From positions 372,001 to 436,000 of the forward strand of contig NC_045129.1 of assembly GCF_007655135.1 (NCBI RefSeq): a stretch of 64,000 nucleotides of DNA, read 5' to 3'. Positions 32,497 through 45,430 of this stretch are shown here, in pieces. The position numbers were made by a program, and so were the translations under genes. The notes beneath the pieces are model-generated. The model did no database searches. It had not been told where the DNA came from and worked only from the letters and a program-made list of their open reading frames with translations. The number at the start of each line of letters is the position of its first letter. Position 1 is the first letter of the stretch. Origin of the DNA: Punica granatum. Lineage: Eukaryota; Streptophyta; Magnoliopsida; Myrtales; Lythraceae.

Positions 32497-34370
32497 GTTA
32501 TAAGACCGTTCATTTTGAGAAGAAAGAAAGATGAAGTCGAGAAGCACCTTCCTGGAAAATCTCAGGTGATACTGAAGCGTGACATATCATAATGGCTGAA
32601 AGTATATTATCAACAAGTTTCGGATGTAGACAGAGTCGAGCTTGATAATGGTATGTATGCAGATATTGCTCTGATAGGACATGTTCCCTTGTTTTTTTTG
32701 TTTTTTGTTTTCTTTGTGTCTCCAGTACAAGTCATTATAATCAAATTAAAGGGTGAAGGGACCACAGCTTAACATAATGTAATTTAATCACAACAAGTGC
32801 AATTCAACGTTTGCTGTCGTAACATTTCATGAAAATATTCGACCACAGATGAGAATTAAATGTTTGTGAATGTTATGTTGGTAGTTTTCTATTCCTCTTG
32901 GTCATTTTACACAATATGTAGCATTTTTAGATCTTGTATATGTCATGTATGACTTGTCAGACTTCTCAGACAACAACCAATGCATCTTTATGCGAAGGCT
33001 TTATTAGGCATCTTGAATCATTTTAAATTAAAAAATTGGTTTCAATTATATTTAACCCTGCAGAGAAAAGCCTTAGTTATTGTAGGTAAGTTCCTTCTGG
33101 AAGTTCTTTTTCAGCTAAATCGACATAATTGCAGGATCTGAAAAATCAAAGAGCCGGCAAAACTTGTCCATGCAACTCAGGAAGTGCTGTAACCATCCTT
33201 ACCTCTTCCTGGGAGAGTACAACATGTGATGCAAGGATGAGATTGCGAGAGCGTCAGTTGAGCTGCTTCATTGCTTGGTCCCCAAGCTCTGCAGGGCTGG
33301 GCACATGGTCTTTCTATCCTGTCGGATGGGCCGTCTCATGGATGTTCTTGAAATTTATCTTCAGTTTCATGATTTCAAGTTTCTCAGACTTTATGGTTCA
33401 TCGAAAACGGAGGAAAGAGGTCGCCTACAAAGTCTTTAATGCTCATGATTCACCTTACTTCATGTTTCTTCTGAGCACTCCCGCTGGAGGGTTTGAATCT
33501 GCAGACAGCAGAAACAGTAATAATTTTCAATAGTGATTGGAATCCTCAAATGGATCGGCATGGAGGACTTTAATTTTTGATAGTGATTGAGCATTTCTGC
33601 CCACTGCTTCTGGCAGAAGAAGGAAGTGAAAGTTTTTGTATTGGTTAACGTTAGTTCGATCGAATAGGTAATATTGGAGCGGATAAAGCAGAAGATGAAT
33701 ATTGATGCCAAGGTGATTCAAGCAGGACTCTTAAATATACTACTTCCACAGGGTTTTTTGCTACTTCATGTTAGCATCTTCCTGATGCATGTATTGGTTT
33801 GTCTGCATTATTATCTTGTGTCCTATTTGTCTTTTGCAACTTGGGACCGGAGAGAGATGTTAGAGAAGAGATAATGTTAGAGAAGATGGATGAAGAGAGA
33901 AGGAAGAAGGAGAACTACGTGGTCTGCCTTATGGAAGATCATGAAGTGCCTGAATGGGCTTATGCCACACCATATTCAAAGGAAGCCAAGTCGAAAGGTT
34001 TTGATATTAGCGAAATCACTGGAGAAGAAAAAGAAACGAGGTCGTTTATGCTGATGCACTGAGCGATCTATAGTGGATGAAAGCAGTAGAAAATGGGGAA
34101 GATTTCTCAAAGCTTTAGGTAAAAGGACAGAGAATGGATGCCCCTCTCTCGAAGAGAAATGAATTGGAAAGCAGCATAAACGTGGTATCAGAATTGGGGA
34201 ATGAAAATGGCGAAGAAGAATCTAAGGTTGCAGGCAAGACTGGCAGCGAAACAGTTGGCAGCGGTTCCATGTAGGAACCAAGAATTGAAGTTAAAGGAGC
34301 GATACTGAAGTTCTCAGTTAAAGGATAAGAGGAAAGATCAGGTCCCTTCTGTGAGCAATGAGGTGGGTGG
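32497..34370 (+). pseudogene. SNF2 chromatin-remodelling ATPase pseudogene (CHR12/CHR23-like)
   Basis: Remnant of a SWI/SNF-type ATPase. Exon 32497-32650 reads [20 protein letters not shown] and continues to YYQQVSDV, with an in-frame TAA at 32590-32592 replacing a usually conserved residue before Trp. The next exon starts at 33135 ([19 protein letters not shown]) and has a TGA soon after, then [20 protein letters not shown], a frameshift, [15 protein letters not shown], a further frame break around [52 protein letters not shown] and RMDEERRKKENY-like and EVPEWAY segments, with more stops at 34060 onward. The helicase N-lobe (Walker A, DEAH) is missing. The retained intron (32651-33134, GT-AG borders) shows DNA-level duplication, not retroposition. 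Clearly non-functional as an ATPase. Confidence 0.88.
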
Positions 34371-36598
34371 AGTTGGTTACGAGATTAGAACTTGAAGTCT
34401 CACCTTGATTGGATAATAGGTACAGCATTGCATGTTCTAAGATTAGCTATTATTCCACCGAAAAAAAAAATTCCACCAAAAAAAAAAAGATTAGCAATTA
34501 AGTGTTTGGAAGTTAGATTGTTCAAATTTGTGCATATTTATTTACATATTTCAATAAATAATCAACGGTTCATAAAGTTTGTAGAATAAAACAGTAGAAG
34601 GAAACTATGAGATTATGCTGCTTGTGGCAAGAGAGGCAGCTTCCATTATTGGTATCATCGGGGTCAAAAATTGCATTACTAATGCCAGTCTGTAGCAACA
34701 GAAAAAGTCACCCTTTATGATGCATAGGAAATTGAGAGAACCAATTCATTAAGTGATCCAACTCTGCTAACTAGATGAATTTCGAAGACTTTTATCGAGA
34801 AAGAAATAGTTTCGTGGACCAGTTAGAAGAAAAACTCTTTCGACTATTTCTAGGAGGTGATCAACAAGATGTTGGAAATGAATTATCACCAGATCCTCAT
34901 GCTGCATTGGAAATGGATAGACTTGGAATTTGTTTGGTAGGCTCATACCTTGCTACATTTTTTGTACTTACACTATGCTTGTTTCATGCGTTTTCTCTTC
35001 CTACTATGATATTCCATCTAATTAAACCTATAATTTAATTTAATTGCACTTTTCACCCTTGATAATGTCTCTTATTTATTGATCATCCTAAAAAATTATG
35101 ACTCAAACCATATTTCTATCTTCGTTATATATATCTATGTATCATACTGAGATTCTTATTTTTAAAGATGATTATATATATGGACAAATCATGAAAATGC
35201 AAACCACGTGCAATGCATGTGACCCCTCAACTAGTAAAAAGAGAGAAAGTCATGAATTAGAAGATAGAAATGGAAACAATTAGGTAATGGAAAAGTGTAG
35301 AATTTCTTTTGTAATTCATGTACAAATTTGAATAGTGAAAAAGAAAATTTTTCGTGCTTCTTTATTAGTTATTTAAGATTTTTCTTTCATTATTATAGGC
35401 CTTGAGCCACCTTTGTAACTTTGATTATGTATGAGTAAACATATTTTTTACATTTCTCAACTTTTTAGAAAATTTTCTAGGAAAAATGAAAAAATTTCCA
35501 AAAGTAAACATGCCCTCAATCTTTTTCCCCGGAAAAAATTCAATCTTTCACCAATGAGTTGAAATTCTAGAAGCTTTAATTCATTCCCCAAATAAAAATT
35601 CAGAGTTTTTAAATATTTTTATTTTTTCGTTTCTACTGTTTGGTTGATTTTTCAACCTGCACTTTAATTTTTTTTCAAATTCTTCTTTAGTTTATGTTTT
35701 TCCATTTTATGTTGTGTTATGTATGTTATTTATTTATTTAGATTCTATCTTTTACTTTTCTCTCATATGAATATTTTTTTATTATTTTTTGAAGATTTTA
35801 ATATGTTATTTTATATTTGTTTTATAAACTTTCTGAATAGTCTTTAATATTTGATTTTTCTATGAAAATTTTGATAGTTGCGTTTTGTTTCTATGAATCT
35901 TTTATATTTTAATTTGTTACTTTTATGATTTTCTTAAAAGTTATTATGAATAAGTCTTTAATTTGTTATTCTGCGGAGAAGAGAATAAAGGAGAGAAAGA
36001 GGAATTTTAGGTGTATCTCGCGTGTAAGCACGGGCTCGACGATTAGTTAATAATAGTATAAGAGGTAGAGAATAATGTATATGTAAGATATCCTCGCGAG
36101 TTGATTGTCCAAATTAATCAGGCAGTTTTAGAAATATAAATTAAGCCTGCATTTGGTTTTCGAGTTGGATCGTGATCTAACTCGACTGTTTTTGTACAAT
36201 GATTGCAAATGTTGATAAATATATTGATATGTGAGAATATATATGTATATATATATATGTGTGTGAAAGTAAATAGTGAGTTTATTGTTAAAAAATTAAT
36301 TATAAAAATGGTTATGAAAAAATACGAGAGAAAAATTATTATTAAATGACAGAAAAAGATAAGACAGTAATGATTATATTGTTGAATTTGAGAGATAATA
36401 GAGTTGAGTTAGATATAGTTAGATTATTATTTGAAAAACAAACGAGCCCCTGGAGAGCTAGCTAGCTACCAATCTGGGTCTTTCATAGATCAGGCTAACT
36501 GAATATATATTAATATTTCCTTATCATCACCAAAAAAAAATTATCAATATCGATAAGTATTATTAATATCGATAAGTACTTGTCGCACGCCTTTGTCT
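34370..36598. other. AT-rich intergenic region without a supported gene
   Basis: I see AT-rich spacer, a short ORF at 34775-35038 (NFEDFYRERNSFVDQLEEKL at its start) with no recognised family, a Helitron-like hairpin end at 36021-36046 (CGTG taag CACG then TTAG), and a repeat at about 36140-36450 whose ends (GCATTTGGTTTTCGAGTT and AACAAACGAGCCCC) look like an inverted-repeat MITE. Confidence 0.5.
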
Positions 36599-38769
36599 TC
36601 ATGCCTCTCGTTGCAAAAATGATCGGGGGGTGCCATACAACGAATCTGATCCACATGGAGGCATATAGGCCGGTGGATCCTTCATCCTCGCCTCTGCAGT
36701 TTTGCCGTTTTTGACGATAAAAACCGTGTCCATTCCCCAGGTCATATGTCGATCGAAATGGCAGTGCATATACCATACTCCTGAAAGGAAAATCCAAACG
36801 ACTTGTATCAGCGAACTGATTAAACTGCAATTAATCCTCTATGGTTGGAGACGGATAATCAGTGGTTAGTAGTAAGAGTTTGATCATTACTAGTAAGGCA
36901 AATCTAGTATATTCTATTCTAAGTTACATGCTTCAAGCCTGCTTAATCAATTAATTACCGGGATTGCTGGCTCTAAATCTGATGGTTGCCCATCCGTCCT
37001 TTGGAATTGGAATGGTGTTGGCTTCCGGTGGATCGTACAAGTTATAGTTAAGTGGATCTGTCTCATTGTTAAAGACCCCCACGCCCATACCAACCACATA
37101 GAATCTGAATCCATGCAAGTGCATGGGGTGGTTTTCGCCCGAGTTCATCACATTTGTGCCTTGGAACACAATCTCCACCGTCTCATTGTACTCCAGCACC
37201 TTCACCTTCGTTCCTTGTTCAGACATCGTCACGTTGTCTGTCATTAAATCGTCGGATGTGAAATTGAACAAGTGAGGCGGGATGTTGGGGAAGTCCGTTG
37301 TGTAGTACCCGGATATGTTGCTAACCAATGACCAGAGAATTGGCAGAATTAGATCACATGGTTGTATATATAGATCGATCATTTAAATTTAGTTCGCAAA
37401 GCAATTTACATTTGCCTATCAAATGCGCGCGTCAGTCATGCCATTATATATAAGAGGTTGTCCGGGGTTTCGGGTGGACTTACCGGTAGTATGCCTGCAA
37501 GATATCCACGGACGGGTTAGCGAAGGTGATGTTGTTCAGGGCCGAAGCAAGCCGATTTCCTTCAGGCCCAGCACACGAGTCATTAGGGCACTTCAACATG
37601 GTTATTGATATGGTCACATACATCCGAGTTGTGACATTTTCAGGGAGATCTATCGGATGCTCCGCTGAGTTCAAGCTCCTCAAATGCCTGACAAAGTGTT
37701 TTGCGGCGTCGATATCATAGAATCCGGGGGAAGAAGAGGGATAAACTGGGGAGGATGTGGGAGTGTAGTTGCCGTTGTACTGAAATATTGCACTGGTTAT
37801 GCTCTTGTCGAAATCGTCGGCCTGGCCATCAAAATAGGGAGTCCCGAGCATGTAGTAGTGACCGAGGGGTTGGTTTGCAGAGACCAGAACGTCCATCGCC
37901 TGTCCCGGAGTTATATATATATAGTCTGTAACATAAGGCTTCACATAGGATCCATCCCACCCGACCACAGTGAAAGGGTGGTTCGCAATGCTGAAGAATA
38001 TGTCGGAATTCTCTACGGAGTTGACAAGGCGGAGAAGATAGGTTTTGCCGTAATCAACCGATAGTCGATACGTGTCAGCTGCAAGCATATTTGTAACAGA
38101 GAGATTTCTTTTACTTAAGATGTTATTTATGCAATGTTTAATCAACGTTGTAAGTTTATATATATATAAGAATAAAAAGTAGAGTGAGAAATATATATGT
38201 ATCACCTTTGGAGCAATTGTAAAAATCACCAGGCTGGCCATTTATACAGTAGGCGTCTGACAATGTTGTCAATCCTCCCTCACGCAGTGCTTCATCCATT
38301 AAAGCCATCACGTCTTCCTTGTACCATGATGCTACACATGAATGAATTGCAAATTCATCGTTGGTCATGCGGATACAATCAATTAATGCACCCAGCAAAT
38401 TAATTGGAGAGGTTGTGCATGTATACCAAAGAATATGACTTTTTCATCATCAGGCTCTGGGAAAGGATAGGTCGTCCCCTCTGCCGGGAGAATGATAATC
38501 GCTCCATGAACCGTAGCTCGTGTCCAGTCGCTGTGCGCATGCCACCAGAGAGTTCCTTCTTCGGAAGAAAATATAACTTCATAAGTAAAGTTCGTTCCTG
38601 GCGGGATGGGGCACTGCGTAACATACTCGGGCCCATCAGACCAGGGATTTCTGGGTTGCTTGATACCGTGCCTGCAGGCGATTAACCGGAAGAGCAGCGC
38701 GTGCATATTATATAAAGATCCCATTTTATTATTACCATAGGATACCATGTTATATAATGACAGGGCTAC

Positions 38770-38800
<31 letters not shown>

Positions 38801-41573
38801 TTCATCTTAAATGCCTCTCCTAATTCAATATCTCGATCGACGCACTCTTGTAATCGATCAGAAAAATTGCTCAGAAAATATTGGGTGAGTAATACACAAC
38901 CAAGTGACTTGTAAAATTCTATTCCTGAATGGCATATGTCCAGTAAGAAAGAGAGAATTATGTAGTGGGACATATGCTCAGAATTGTTTGGATTCCGGAT
39001 TAAAAAATTTTAATTTTAACTTTAATTTTAACTCAACACACTATACAATAAAAACACTCATTTTTCAAGTCAAACATTTTAACTTTAATTTAACTCAACA
39101 CACTACACAACAAAAACACACGTTTTCCAAATCAAATTTATAATTCCATATCACTTGTCCTTTTCCACAATCAAAATCAAAATCAAAATCAAAGTTACTT
39201 TAACTCTGAAATCAAACACACCGTTATCATTTGGAGTTAGAGTTTTACACAACCACTTGATTATGAATTACTCACCCCATATTTTCTAAAAAATGCTAGG
39301 CATAAGATATATATAATAAATGATATCTGCATATGTATTCTTGTCTATAATATATTTGGTGCCACATTGCGCGGAATCCCATTGCGTCAATATTGTGTGT
39401 GTTTTATTTTCCTGTTGTATATATGTAAAATATCATTAGACCTAAAAGCGAGATGACCCACTCCAATTGAAAGCTGGAGTTAATAAGTTGTGATACTCAT
39501 TTTTTTATTATATTTATTAAATTCTTCTTAACTGATTTAAACTCTCCACGCCTGATCTCACATGGCAATGCGCGACTTTAACACTTCACATATATGTTTC
39601 ACACTTCACCCATATGTTTCTTATAGACTTGATAGTGTGTTTGATTTTAGAATTAAGCATAGTTGAGTTTTGATTTTAATTAGCTTGTAATAATTATGTT
39701 ATTGAATTATGAGAAAAAGTGTAAAAAAATAATGAATAGTTGAGTAAAAGTAATGATTGTGTTATTGAATTTTGAAAAAAGTAATGAATAGTTGAGAGGA
39801 ATTCAGTATTAAAAATTGAATTGAATGGTTAAAAAATTGAATAAAAGGAAAAAAGTAATAAAAGGGAAAAAATAATAATCTTATTGTTGATTTTTATTAT
39901 GTAAAGTTAAAGTTAGAGTTAAAATTTTAAAAATATAACTCACAAATCAAACAGAGTGGAACACTCGCCCTCAAGAAGAACTGATTATTGAGTCAGGCTT
40001 GGACTTCCGTTCTCGGACTTTTATAACCACGTGAAGGATGAATATTGAGAGTAAAAAAAAGTTCCACGCCGAACAGTTAAAAAAGATATTAGCTTTAGCT
40101 TATTAGAAAATTTTAGAGAATATAATGGTGCATTTGGTTTCAGAATTAAAATAATTTTGATTTTGATTGTAGAAAAAAATAAAATGTTGTGTAGTGTGTT
40201 GAGTTAAAATTAAAGTTAAAATTTTTAACTTGAAAAATGTGTATTTTTATTGTGTAGTGAGTTGAGTTAAAATTAAAATTAAAATTTTTATGATTTTAAT
40301 TTTCAAATCAAACGGCCATAACTCTCCACAATATATAAAGAAAGGTGTGTTGACACCAGGATTCACATTAAAAGAAAAAAAAGTGAGTTGACTGTGAGCT
40401 AAAGAAAGACTTTTAACTGCCAGCGAACTTTCAGCATATAAAGAAAGGTGTGTTGACACCAGGATTCACATTAAAAGAAAAAAAAGTGGGTTGACTGCCA
40501 GCGAACTTTCAATTTTTTCTTTTTCTTTCTCGGAAGCCAGCGAACTTTCAAGGGCCCGTGCCAGATTTTCGTGCATCGATGGTTGATTTTTTTTTTCTTT
40601 AATTTTTTAAGAACTAAGTAGAGATATGTCAGAAGATAATCCCGTGCAAACAATATGGTAATACCAAGAGAATTTTAGAGGAGATTAGGACAACAAAACA
40701 AGATGAAAGTGCAGGGACGAATTTACCCTTAAAAAAATAACAGAAAGTACAGGGATGAATTCAAGGAGCAAAGGACAATAACAGAAAGTACAGGGATGAA
40801 TTAAAGGAGCAAAGGACAAAATGATTATACCAAGCGATGAGATCCTGGGGTAGGGTCGCCAGATAATGCATTAATTAATATCAAGTACGTATATTGAGTT
40901 AACATTATATATATATACATAAATATATATACACATAGATAATTAAAATCAGTTAATTAACTTACTATCCAAATAAAATAAAATAAAAAAGAAAAGTAAT
41001 TACCAGTGGATGGTGACTCCATAAGGCGCCTGATTATAGACATTAACGAAGGCGGTATCTCCTTTCTGGACTCGAAGCGCCGGTCCGGGGAAGCTGTTGT
41101 TGACTGTGACGATACTCTTTGTCGAGCACAGCCTCGTAAAGTTGGTGTTAGTAAGCTGCAAAGACCGAGCGTAAGCATGACACAACAAATCAGAGGTCTA
41201 TGATCGAGAAGGATAAGGAAAACAGCTAGTATGGTCATCATTCGTATATATATACGCTTTTCATTTTTATTCTTTTTTTAAATTTTCTGGTCCGGGCCCT
41301 TGCCCTTCACAATACGGGCATGTTGTTGAGTTGAGAACTATATTATATACGCTATGAAGACAAGCTAGAATGAGGAAAGCTATAGCCAGGCATTTCAGGA
41401 ATTTCTCAGATGAGCTGGGTACGTAGGACAAGAGTTTGATAACTTACGACGAAGTCGTAGTAATGCACGGAGCCTTGAGCGGATGGGAGGAGAACCATCA
41501 ATCCTCCTACAGCTGCTACAATAATCAGCCATCGTCGGAGCTCTGCAGAGAAAGTAGGAGGAGACCACCCCAT
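36599..41573 (-). CDS. Laccase (LAC14/15-like), intact, 7 exons, 595 aa
   Basis: Secreted multicopper oxidase that oxidises phenolics such as monolignols or flavonoids in the cell wall. Exons on the minus strand: 41448-41573, 41004-41155, 38427-38671, 38206-38331, 37484-38078, 36959-37320, 36599-36780. Phases agree throughout and total 1788 bp. A signal peptide covers about residues 1-34, followed by three cupredoxin domains. All four copper motifs are present: HWHG 92-95, HAHSDW 137-142, HPMHLHG 479-485, and [12 protein letters not shown] 541-552 with Met552 in the axial type-1 position. Numerous N-glycosylation sequons. The C-terminus reads [14 protein letters not shown], somewhat longer than a typical plant laccase end. 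Intron 2 is 2.3 kb and swollen by MITE-like repeats. Start chosen at 41573 because it directly precedes the signal peptide and matches exon 1 of the laccase copy at 56.75 kb. LAC14/15 assignment is by general resemblance. Confidence 0.92.
38990..39235. repeat. MITE-like repeat, family M1 copy 2, in laccase intron 2
   Basis: Alternating TTTTAA(C/T)TTTAATT and AACTCAACACACTA-type units ending AACTCTGAAATCAAACACACC. Similar to copies at 3290, 40128 and 47398. Confidence 0.5.
39630..39960. repeat. MITE-like repeat, family M2 copy 2, in laccase intron 2
   Basis: Reverse-complement relative of 31228-31560: begins GTGTGTTTGATTTTAGAATT and ends CACAAATCAAACAGAGTGG, with GAATTATGAGAAAAA and AATGAATAGTTGAG in the middle. 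Confidence 0.6.
40128..40318. repeat. MITE-like repeat, family M1 copy 3, in laccase intron 2
   Basis: Begins GCATTTGGTTTCAGAATTAA, contains TTTTGATTTTGATTGTAGAAAAAA and TTGTGTAGTG, and ends TTTTCAAATCAAACGGCC. Directly downstream (40341-40500) a 50-60 bp AAAGGTGTGTTGACACCAGG segment is duplicated (40341 and 40444). Confidence 0.6.
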
Positions 41574-44500
41574 CTGCTAATCTTTTCCTGCAAATGCAAC
41601 GTATGAGCGAGCTAGCTCTGTCAAGCAACGGAGGTGGTGTGCAGCTGGAGGTGTGTCCAGCCCTTTATATATATGTTTGTATAAGGGAAGTGGTATGTAT
41701 ATGCACATCCATGTGCATGAAGAAAAGATAAATATTTGGACTTCTCGATACCATAGTACACATCGAAAGAAAAGAAAAGAACGATGGATGGAGTACTCAC
41801 TATTCTCCACACATTGTTATTGAGAATCAAAATATATACAAATCGAGTAGCTAATTAATTATTATTAATTAATAATTTCCCTATCGTGGGTGCTGATCGA
41901 TGGGACATATATATTAGTTCATAAAGGTTTAATCTGAATTGTGGTTACCCGGACCTGAATTCGTCTATCAGTTAGGCACCAGGCTCGGCAGTTAGGTAAC
42001 AGCGTGAACGGCAGTTAATTAAGATGATTATTAATTGCAAATTATTATTGAACTATATCACGTTCTCTAATTTTTTAAGAAAAATATTAAATAAGATTAT
42101 TATTTGAAAATTCAAACTAACAATTCGAAAATATTATTATTTTTATAAGAAGCTAGCGTTTCATGAAAATGTTAATAATTATTGTAAAAAGTTATCTAAA
42201 TAAATTTGAAAACAATCTCGTATAGTGCACGAGGCAATAGTCTAGTATACGCATATGTGCAAGTGCCGGCGTTTTATTATATTGTAATATAATGCGATAT
42301 CTTTTATTTATTTAAAATTTTGACAGTGTGATACATTTTATATTCAAATCAGCATTGTGCATAATATAGTCTAGTAAAGAAAATTAGGACAGACGTACAA
42401 AGAAAAGATGGGAGGTTAACAAAAACAAGGGCCGGAAACCCCAATAGTATTTTTTTGGTAGGCAAAGGGTGATAAATCGAGTAGGTAACCATCCAATTCC
42501 AACATTGGCAGCGTAAGTTCATTTCTCGCTCTATCTATCTACCCATCAAACTACTCGCATAGCCCCCCAAAATATAACATCATATATTGAGAGAGTTAGA
42601 TGGCCGTAGGATAGCAAATCAAGCATGCACCCCAAAGATTCAATATATAATATCTAATAAAGATATACGGGTAGTCTTACACAATAATCGAACATAGAAC
42701 ATTTTGGTAATAGATGAGGGTGTGTTTCACAATGCTACATCTTTTTTCTCCGGCTTATTGAATTTTTAAAAGGGGTTTATGGCGCTAAAAATCATGAATT
42801 TTGTCTTTTTCTCCAAAATTTAGCACCAACTTTCATTTTTAGCATAAGTATACGTGAACTTTCATTTCTTTTCAAATTTGTCGCCTGTTAATTTTTCCGT
42901 TTATTTTTTTGACGTGGCAGACAGTTTCTGACTGGCATTAAAAAATAAAAAAGAAATGCATAAAAGTATAAAAATAATAGGAATTCAGAAATGAAAAAAA
43001 TACACAAAGTTAGAGCAAAATGAGAAAATTTTATAAAATTTCAAAAATAAAATTCTAAAAACTAAAGATGAGTTTTTAAAAATAAAAGAAAAAGAAGTTT
43101 TCAAAAATAAAGTTAAAATATAAAAATTAAAAAGAATGCATAAAAAGTTCAAAAAAGGGAAGATTCAGAAAAATTCACGGGAAAGTTTTGTTCTATCAAG
43201 TTAATAAAAATATTTTAAATATGCCACTCCGATTGTCACGTCGATAGAAGATGGAAAAAGTCAATGTGAGAATGACAACGGAGTGGGATAAATTTGAAAT
43301 CAAAATAAAATATTATGACAAATTTTTTTAATTGGGTGAATTAGAGGTCGTAACATAAATGCATTAAATTTAAAATATTAAATCTATATTTATCTATACA
43401 TATATGAAAGCAAGGATGAGGTGAGTCGGACTGAATATCATCATAAGGTTCCGTTTCTGAATGGAATTTTCTCATTTTTTGAGTTTTTAAAATTTTTGAT
43501 TTAATTATTTTCTATTAAGAAATCATCAATAAATCTTCCGAAATTAAAAAAATCTTTCAAAATTAAACAAAATCTTCCCAAATTAATTATTTTTGTTATA
43601 AAATTATCAACAAAATATTATGAAATCATTTGCCAAAAAATCTTTTAGAAATTAGAATCTTAGGAAATTTTCAAAAAATCACATTACATTTTTACAGATT
43701 CTTTGTTATACATTATACATAGCAAAATTGTTTTCTGAATCATTTGAATCACCCTGAGACATTCATCTTCGTTTTTCTATCAACTAAGGTATTTCACACT
43801 TGGTTGTTGCACATGTAGTCATAGAGTCACTTTAAGGACCAACATGATTGGTATATTTTTTTACCATGGTTATATGTGAGATGAGGTAACATTCAGTAAC
43901 CTGATATGCTAATTCTATAAGTTGAGAGACATACCGTATACGTGCATACTGTAAATGTTACATACTGTAATTTCTTTTGTATGATATGCTAATTCTATAA
44001 GTTAAGATTAATTGTAATTTCTTTAATTGTGTTATATTTTTTTATAGTTATTTTTGTTCCATGATTACATACTGTATATGTGCATGTTCCTTCTTTTAAG
44101 TTACCTGGGATTGAAAGATTGTTGTGATTCCTAGAGTTTCTGATATTTTTTCTATAGGTAAAATAGTAAGCAACAGTCATTGCGACATTGCCGTCTCCTG
44201 TTACGCAATATTCGGATTCTCATGTTCAACCGCGAATATGTCAGATGAATTGAATGACCAGTGCAAGCACTAGCCCCGTCAGCGTAACACTACCAGTGAC
44301 CTATTATAGTTCACAAAAACTAGAGATGACTCTAGACCGAAGTAAAAGAGCCCACCCAAACATATGTCCCAAAGGATTCGAACTTGAGATATAGAGGTCT
44401 TAAAACTACATAAGAGCGAGTTTGGAATAATTAAGCCATCACTTTTGATGATAGAGCCTTTGATATGTAGCCAAAGAAAAAAAGAACTACTTTTTAAAGC

Positions 44501-44879
44501 TCTGAAAAGGTTTATTAGCGAGTTTCATTTTTTATCCTTTTTTTTAAGCTCTGTTTTGTTCTATTAGTTCAGTTTTTGTTATTTGCAACTTTCCTACTCT
44601 TTCAAATTTTAATTCATAATTTCTTTTGAAATTGGTGGATCTATCATGTATAACGCACGGAATTCACCACTAGTAATACAATATAACGAGGTATGGTGGA
44701 CTCAACTACATTCCCAAACAATATAAGAGTACCTAATCTATGACGCCCAAGAGGGAACGTTAATCATGTATGAAAAGTCCGATTGGATTTGGAAAAAGAA
44801 TAATAAAAAACAGCTTCCTAGTGTTTTACAGCAGGTTGGGACACTGGACCGGACTCTGGTTCCACTGGGAAATGGACCC
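41574..44879. other. Intergenic region between laccase loci; no gene seen
   Basis: Spacer with the probable laccase promoter next to 41573 (no TATA box I can fix), a degenerate TIR-like pair around 42780-42940 and 43210-43370 (both with TTTCAAATTT(A/G)TC and GACGTG(G/A)CA), and a SINE-like element at 44200-44460 whose minus strand carries AAGTTCGAATCC, a near-perfect tRNA B box. Confidence 0.4.
44200..44460 (-). repeat. tRNA-derived SINE-like element
   Basis: On the minus strand: GATGGCTTAATTATTCC (A-box region), then about 40 bp later AAGTTCGAATCC (B box, consensus GGTTCGAATCC), then a non-tRNA body with GGTCTAGAGTCATCTCTAG. Limits approximate. Confidence 0.5.
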
Positions 44880-45029
44880 TGAAAGATCAATAGGTCCTAC
44901 GTATGATGGGAAGGAAGAAAACGAAGGCTTGTTTACTCATGGTTTCCATGATCTTGACTATGAAAACTGTACCCATACCCCAGCTAAGCTGCCGACCGAA
45001 GTGACAACGGCAAAACCAGACAGCTGCTC

Positions 45030-45030
<1 letters not shown>

Positions 45031-45066
<36 letters not shown>
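45031..45066. repeat. (TA)n microsatellite
   Basis: About 18 TA units directly upstream (minus-strand sense) of exon 7 of the laccase pseudogene. Similar (AT)n tracts occur at 4499-4525, 38770-38795, 53888-53916, 57380-57405, 59918-59947 and 63758-63784. Confidence 0.9.
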
Positions 45067-45069
<3 letters not shown>

Positions 45070-45283
45070 TTTCAAATGATCATGTAATTGTTTCACGAAA
45101 AGTTGATTTCCAATTATATAGGTGTATATAGAAAAGATTGCTATGTACGTGTTCGTTTGTTACTACTTTTTTTTTTTTAACTTTCTTATATTTATAAATT
45201 CTTATTCCTCCGAGCGCAGTGGGCCAAGCTAAAATTAGGAATCCTCTGTTCTTTTTTTTTTCGTGTGTACCATGGTATTCAGA

Positions 45284-45430
45284 AATTCAATGGGTTCTGA
45301 CTAATCTAGTCGGGAGATCGAGCATTAAATATTATTCTCCCTTTCAACCAGTGCGCTTCCGAGAATTCGAACTTGTGTTCTTCTCCTTACGGGGGTGAGT
45401 TGCTTACCACTCAATCAACAAGTTGGTAGG
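45284..45430 (-). repeat. tRNA-derived SINE-like element inside laccase pseudogene intron 6
   Basis: Minus strand: TTGATTGAGTGGTAAGCAACT (A-box like), CAAGTTCGAATTCTCGG (B-box like), then a body ending GACTAGATTAGTCAGAACCC. Box spacing of about 35-45 bp fits a tRNA-derived SINE of the type widespread in plants. Confidence 0.55.

Noticed and set aside
33129..33533. 134-codon open frame
   Set aside because: Its first part is the wrong frame of the SNF2 pseudogene and its end joins the right frame only after a frameshift; not a gene of its own.
37684..38064. 126-codon plus-strand ORF
   Set aside because: Antisense to exon 5 of the intact laccase.
38203..38331. A frameshift in the intact laccase between exons 4 and 5
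   Set aside because: Exon lengths 126 and 595 keep phase exactly once GT-AG borders are placed; no lesion.
42780..43370. A fourth complete Mutator-like element
   Set aside because: Only short blocks (TTTCAAATTT, GACGTG) match between the ends and no target duplication was found; kept only as a note in the intergenic entry.
44770..45087. 105-codon plus-strand ORF ending in a Tyr-Ile repeat
   Set aside because: It reads antisense through laccase pseudogene exon 7 and then a (TA)n microsatellite.
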